A DNA stretch of 6,822 bases from positions 1-6,822 of the forward strand of contig JBMOLK010000239.1 of the NCBI GenBank assembly GCA_049325575.1. Direction: 5' to 3'. Source of the DNA: JBMOLK01 sp049325575 (GTDB taxonomy: Bacteria; Bacillota; Clostridia; Acetivibrionales; Acetivibrionaceae). Shown here piece after piece: positions 6,248 through 6,822 of the stretch. The first letter of the stretch is position 1. Every line of letters begins with the position of its first letter. Made by a program: the position numbers and the translations under genes. The notes below the pieces were generated by a model, which was not told the DNA's origin, did no database searches, and was given only the letters and a program-made list of their open reading frames with translations.

Positions 6248-6822
6248 ATGAAAAACAGTTTAAGAATACTAAAACCATTATTCGCACAAATTAAAGCAGA
6301 TAAAAGTGCCCTAACAAAGTTATATATTCCTCTTGCATCCCTGGTTTTTATCCTTCCTATGGCACTTAACCTTTATTATTCCCCTAACGTCTATTTTACT
6401 GTGGCCGGTTTACAGATAGCCTTTTCTTTACTATTAATCTTCACCATCCTGTTTGCTGCATATTTATTTATTAAAGGCAAGCTTAATATATCTTTCTTTC
6501 CAAATATGGTAATGACAGTGGGTATAGGCCTTAGGATCTGTTATACATTATACACGGGAGCAGGCACCAGAACATATGATGTATATAGGGACAGTTGGGG
6601 ACACCTTGATTATATAAAGCATATAGCCCAGAACTTCTCCCTTCCCACGGTTAATGAATGCCAGACATACCACCCTCCTGTTCACCATATTATTTCTGCA
6701 TTTTCACTAAACCTGGGAAAGCTTTTTACTTCAGAGGAGTTTATCCAGCTTAAATTCATTCAGTTAATAATGGTCTTATTAAGCAGTCTGACTTTGATAG
6801 TACTTTACAAAATCCTAAAGGA
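6248..6822 (+). CDS. GT-C family membrane glycosyltransferase (PMT/ArnT-like), C-terminus cut by window edge
   Basis: The first 191 residues of a membrane protein. Hydrophobic segments lie at ~26-44, ~52-76, ~84-102 and ~168-190. The loop between the last two contains TYDVYRDSWGHLDYI (109-123) and then TYHPPVHH (140-147). An outer-loop Asp cluster followed by a Y-H-P-P-x-H-H stretch is typical of GT-C transferases of the dolichyl- or polyprenyl-phosphate-sugar type (PMT/ArnT-like). An in-frame stop at 6242-6244 makes ATG 6248 the earliest start, although its ribosome binding site is weak or distant, so translation may depend partly on the upstream gene. It lies 62 nt downstream of another GT-C-like gene on the same strand, suggesting joint use in glycan or protein glycosylation outside the membrane. 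Family assignment is fairly firm; substrate is unknown. Confidence 0.75.
   Translation, partial: MKNSLRILKPLFAQIKADKSALTKLYIPLASLVFILPMALNLYYSPNVYFTVAGLQIAFSLLLIFTILFAAYLFIKGKLNISFFPNMVMTVGIGLRICYTLYTGAGTRTYDVYRDSWGHLDYIKHIAQNFSLPTVNECQTYHPPVHHIISAFSLNLGKLFTSEEFIQLKFIQLIMVLLSSLTLIVLYKILK

Noticed and set aside
1..6822. CRISPR array, tRNA or rRNA gene, intact transposase
   Set aside because: I saw no regularly spaced direct repeats, no tRNA-like cloverleaf or rRNA signature, and no transposase motif on either strand.

Overview
The window looks like chromosomal DNA of an anaerobic, spore-forming member of the Clostridia. The sequence is AT-rich with strong AGGAGG-type ribosome binding sites. 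It carries pyruvate:ferredoxin oxidoreductase, two CotF-type spore coat proteins and a small starch-binding-type protein. Placement below class level would be a guess; cellulolytic or saccharolytic clostridia fit best.

From 1 to 4475 all genes lie on the minus strand. Positions 1-3017 hold the first 1005 codons of nifJ, cut by the left edge of the window. Upstream of nifJ is a 229-bp gap. Its far half (3164-3246) is filled by nested inverted repeats that pair fully only as minus-strand RNA and that begin at the base after the neighbouring stop codon. That neighbour (3247-3642) encodes a 131-residue protein that is essentially one CBM25/CBM53-like carbohydrate-binding module, with no catalytic domain and no signal peptide. 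A gap of about 265 bp follows, containing a rho-independent terminator (3857-3888). Beyond it is a two-gene spore coat unit, transcribed 4475 to 4242 and then 4204 to 3908.

The 222-bp gap at 4476-4697 separates divergent transcription units. It contains an exact match to the sigma-K promoter consensus (AC, 16 bp, CATANNNTA) pointing at the coat genes. A 13-bp dyad and a 15-bp inverted repeat overlap that promoter.

From 4698 to the right edge, two plus-strand genes encode multi-spanning membrane proteins of the GT-C glycosyltransferase type. The first (495 aa) has a DNGDF motif after its first membrane segment. The second is cut by the right edge and has a D-x-x-R-D ... H-P-P layout. They probably form an operon that modifies a surface or secreted glycan, or glycosylates protein.

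Functionally the window is a junction: central fermentative metabolism (nifJ), sporulation (coat proteins, possibly the CBM protein) and envelope glycosylation sit side by side without clear pathway linkage. The least explained items are the structured minus-strand element at 3164-3246 and the free-standing CBM protein next to it. I did not find a clearly new multi-gene system.
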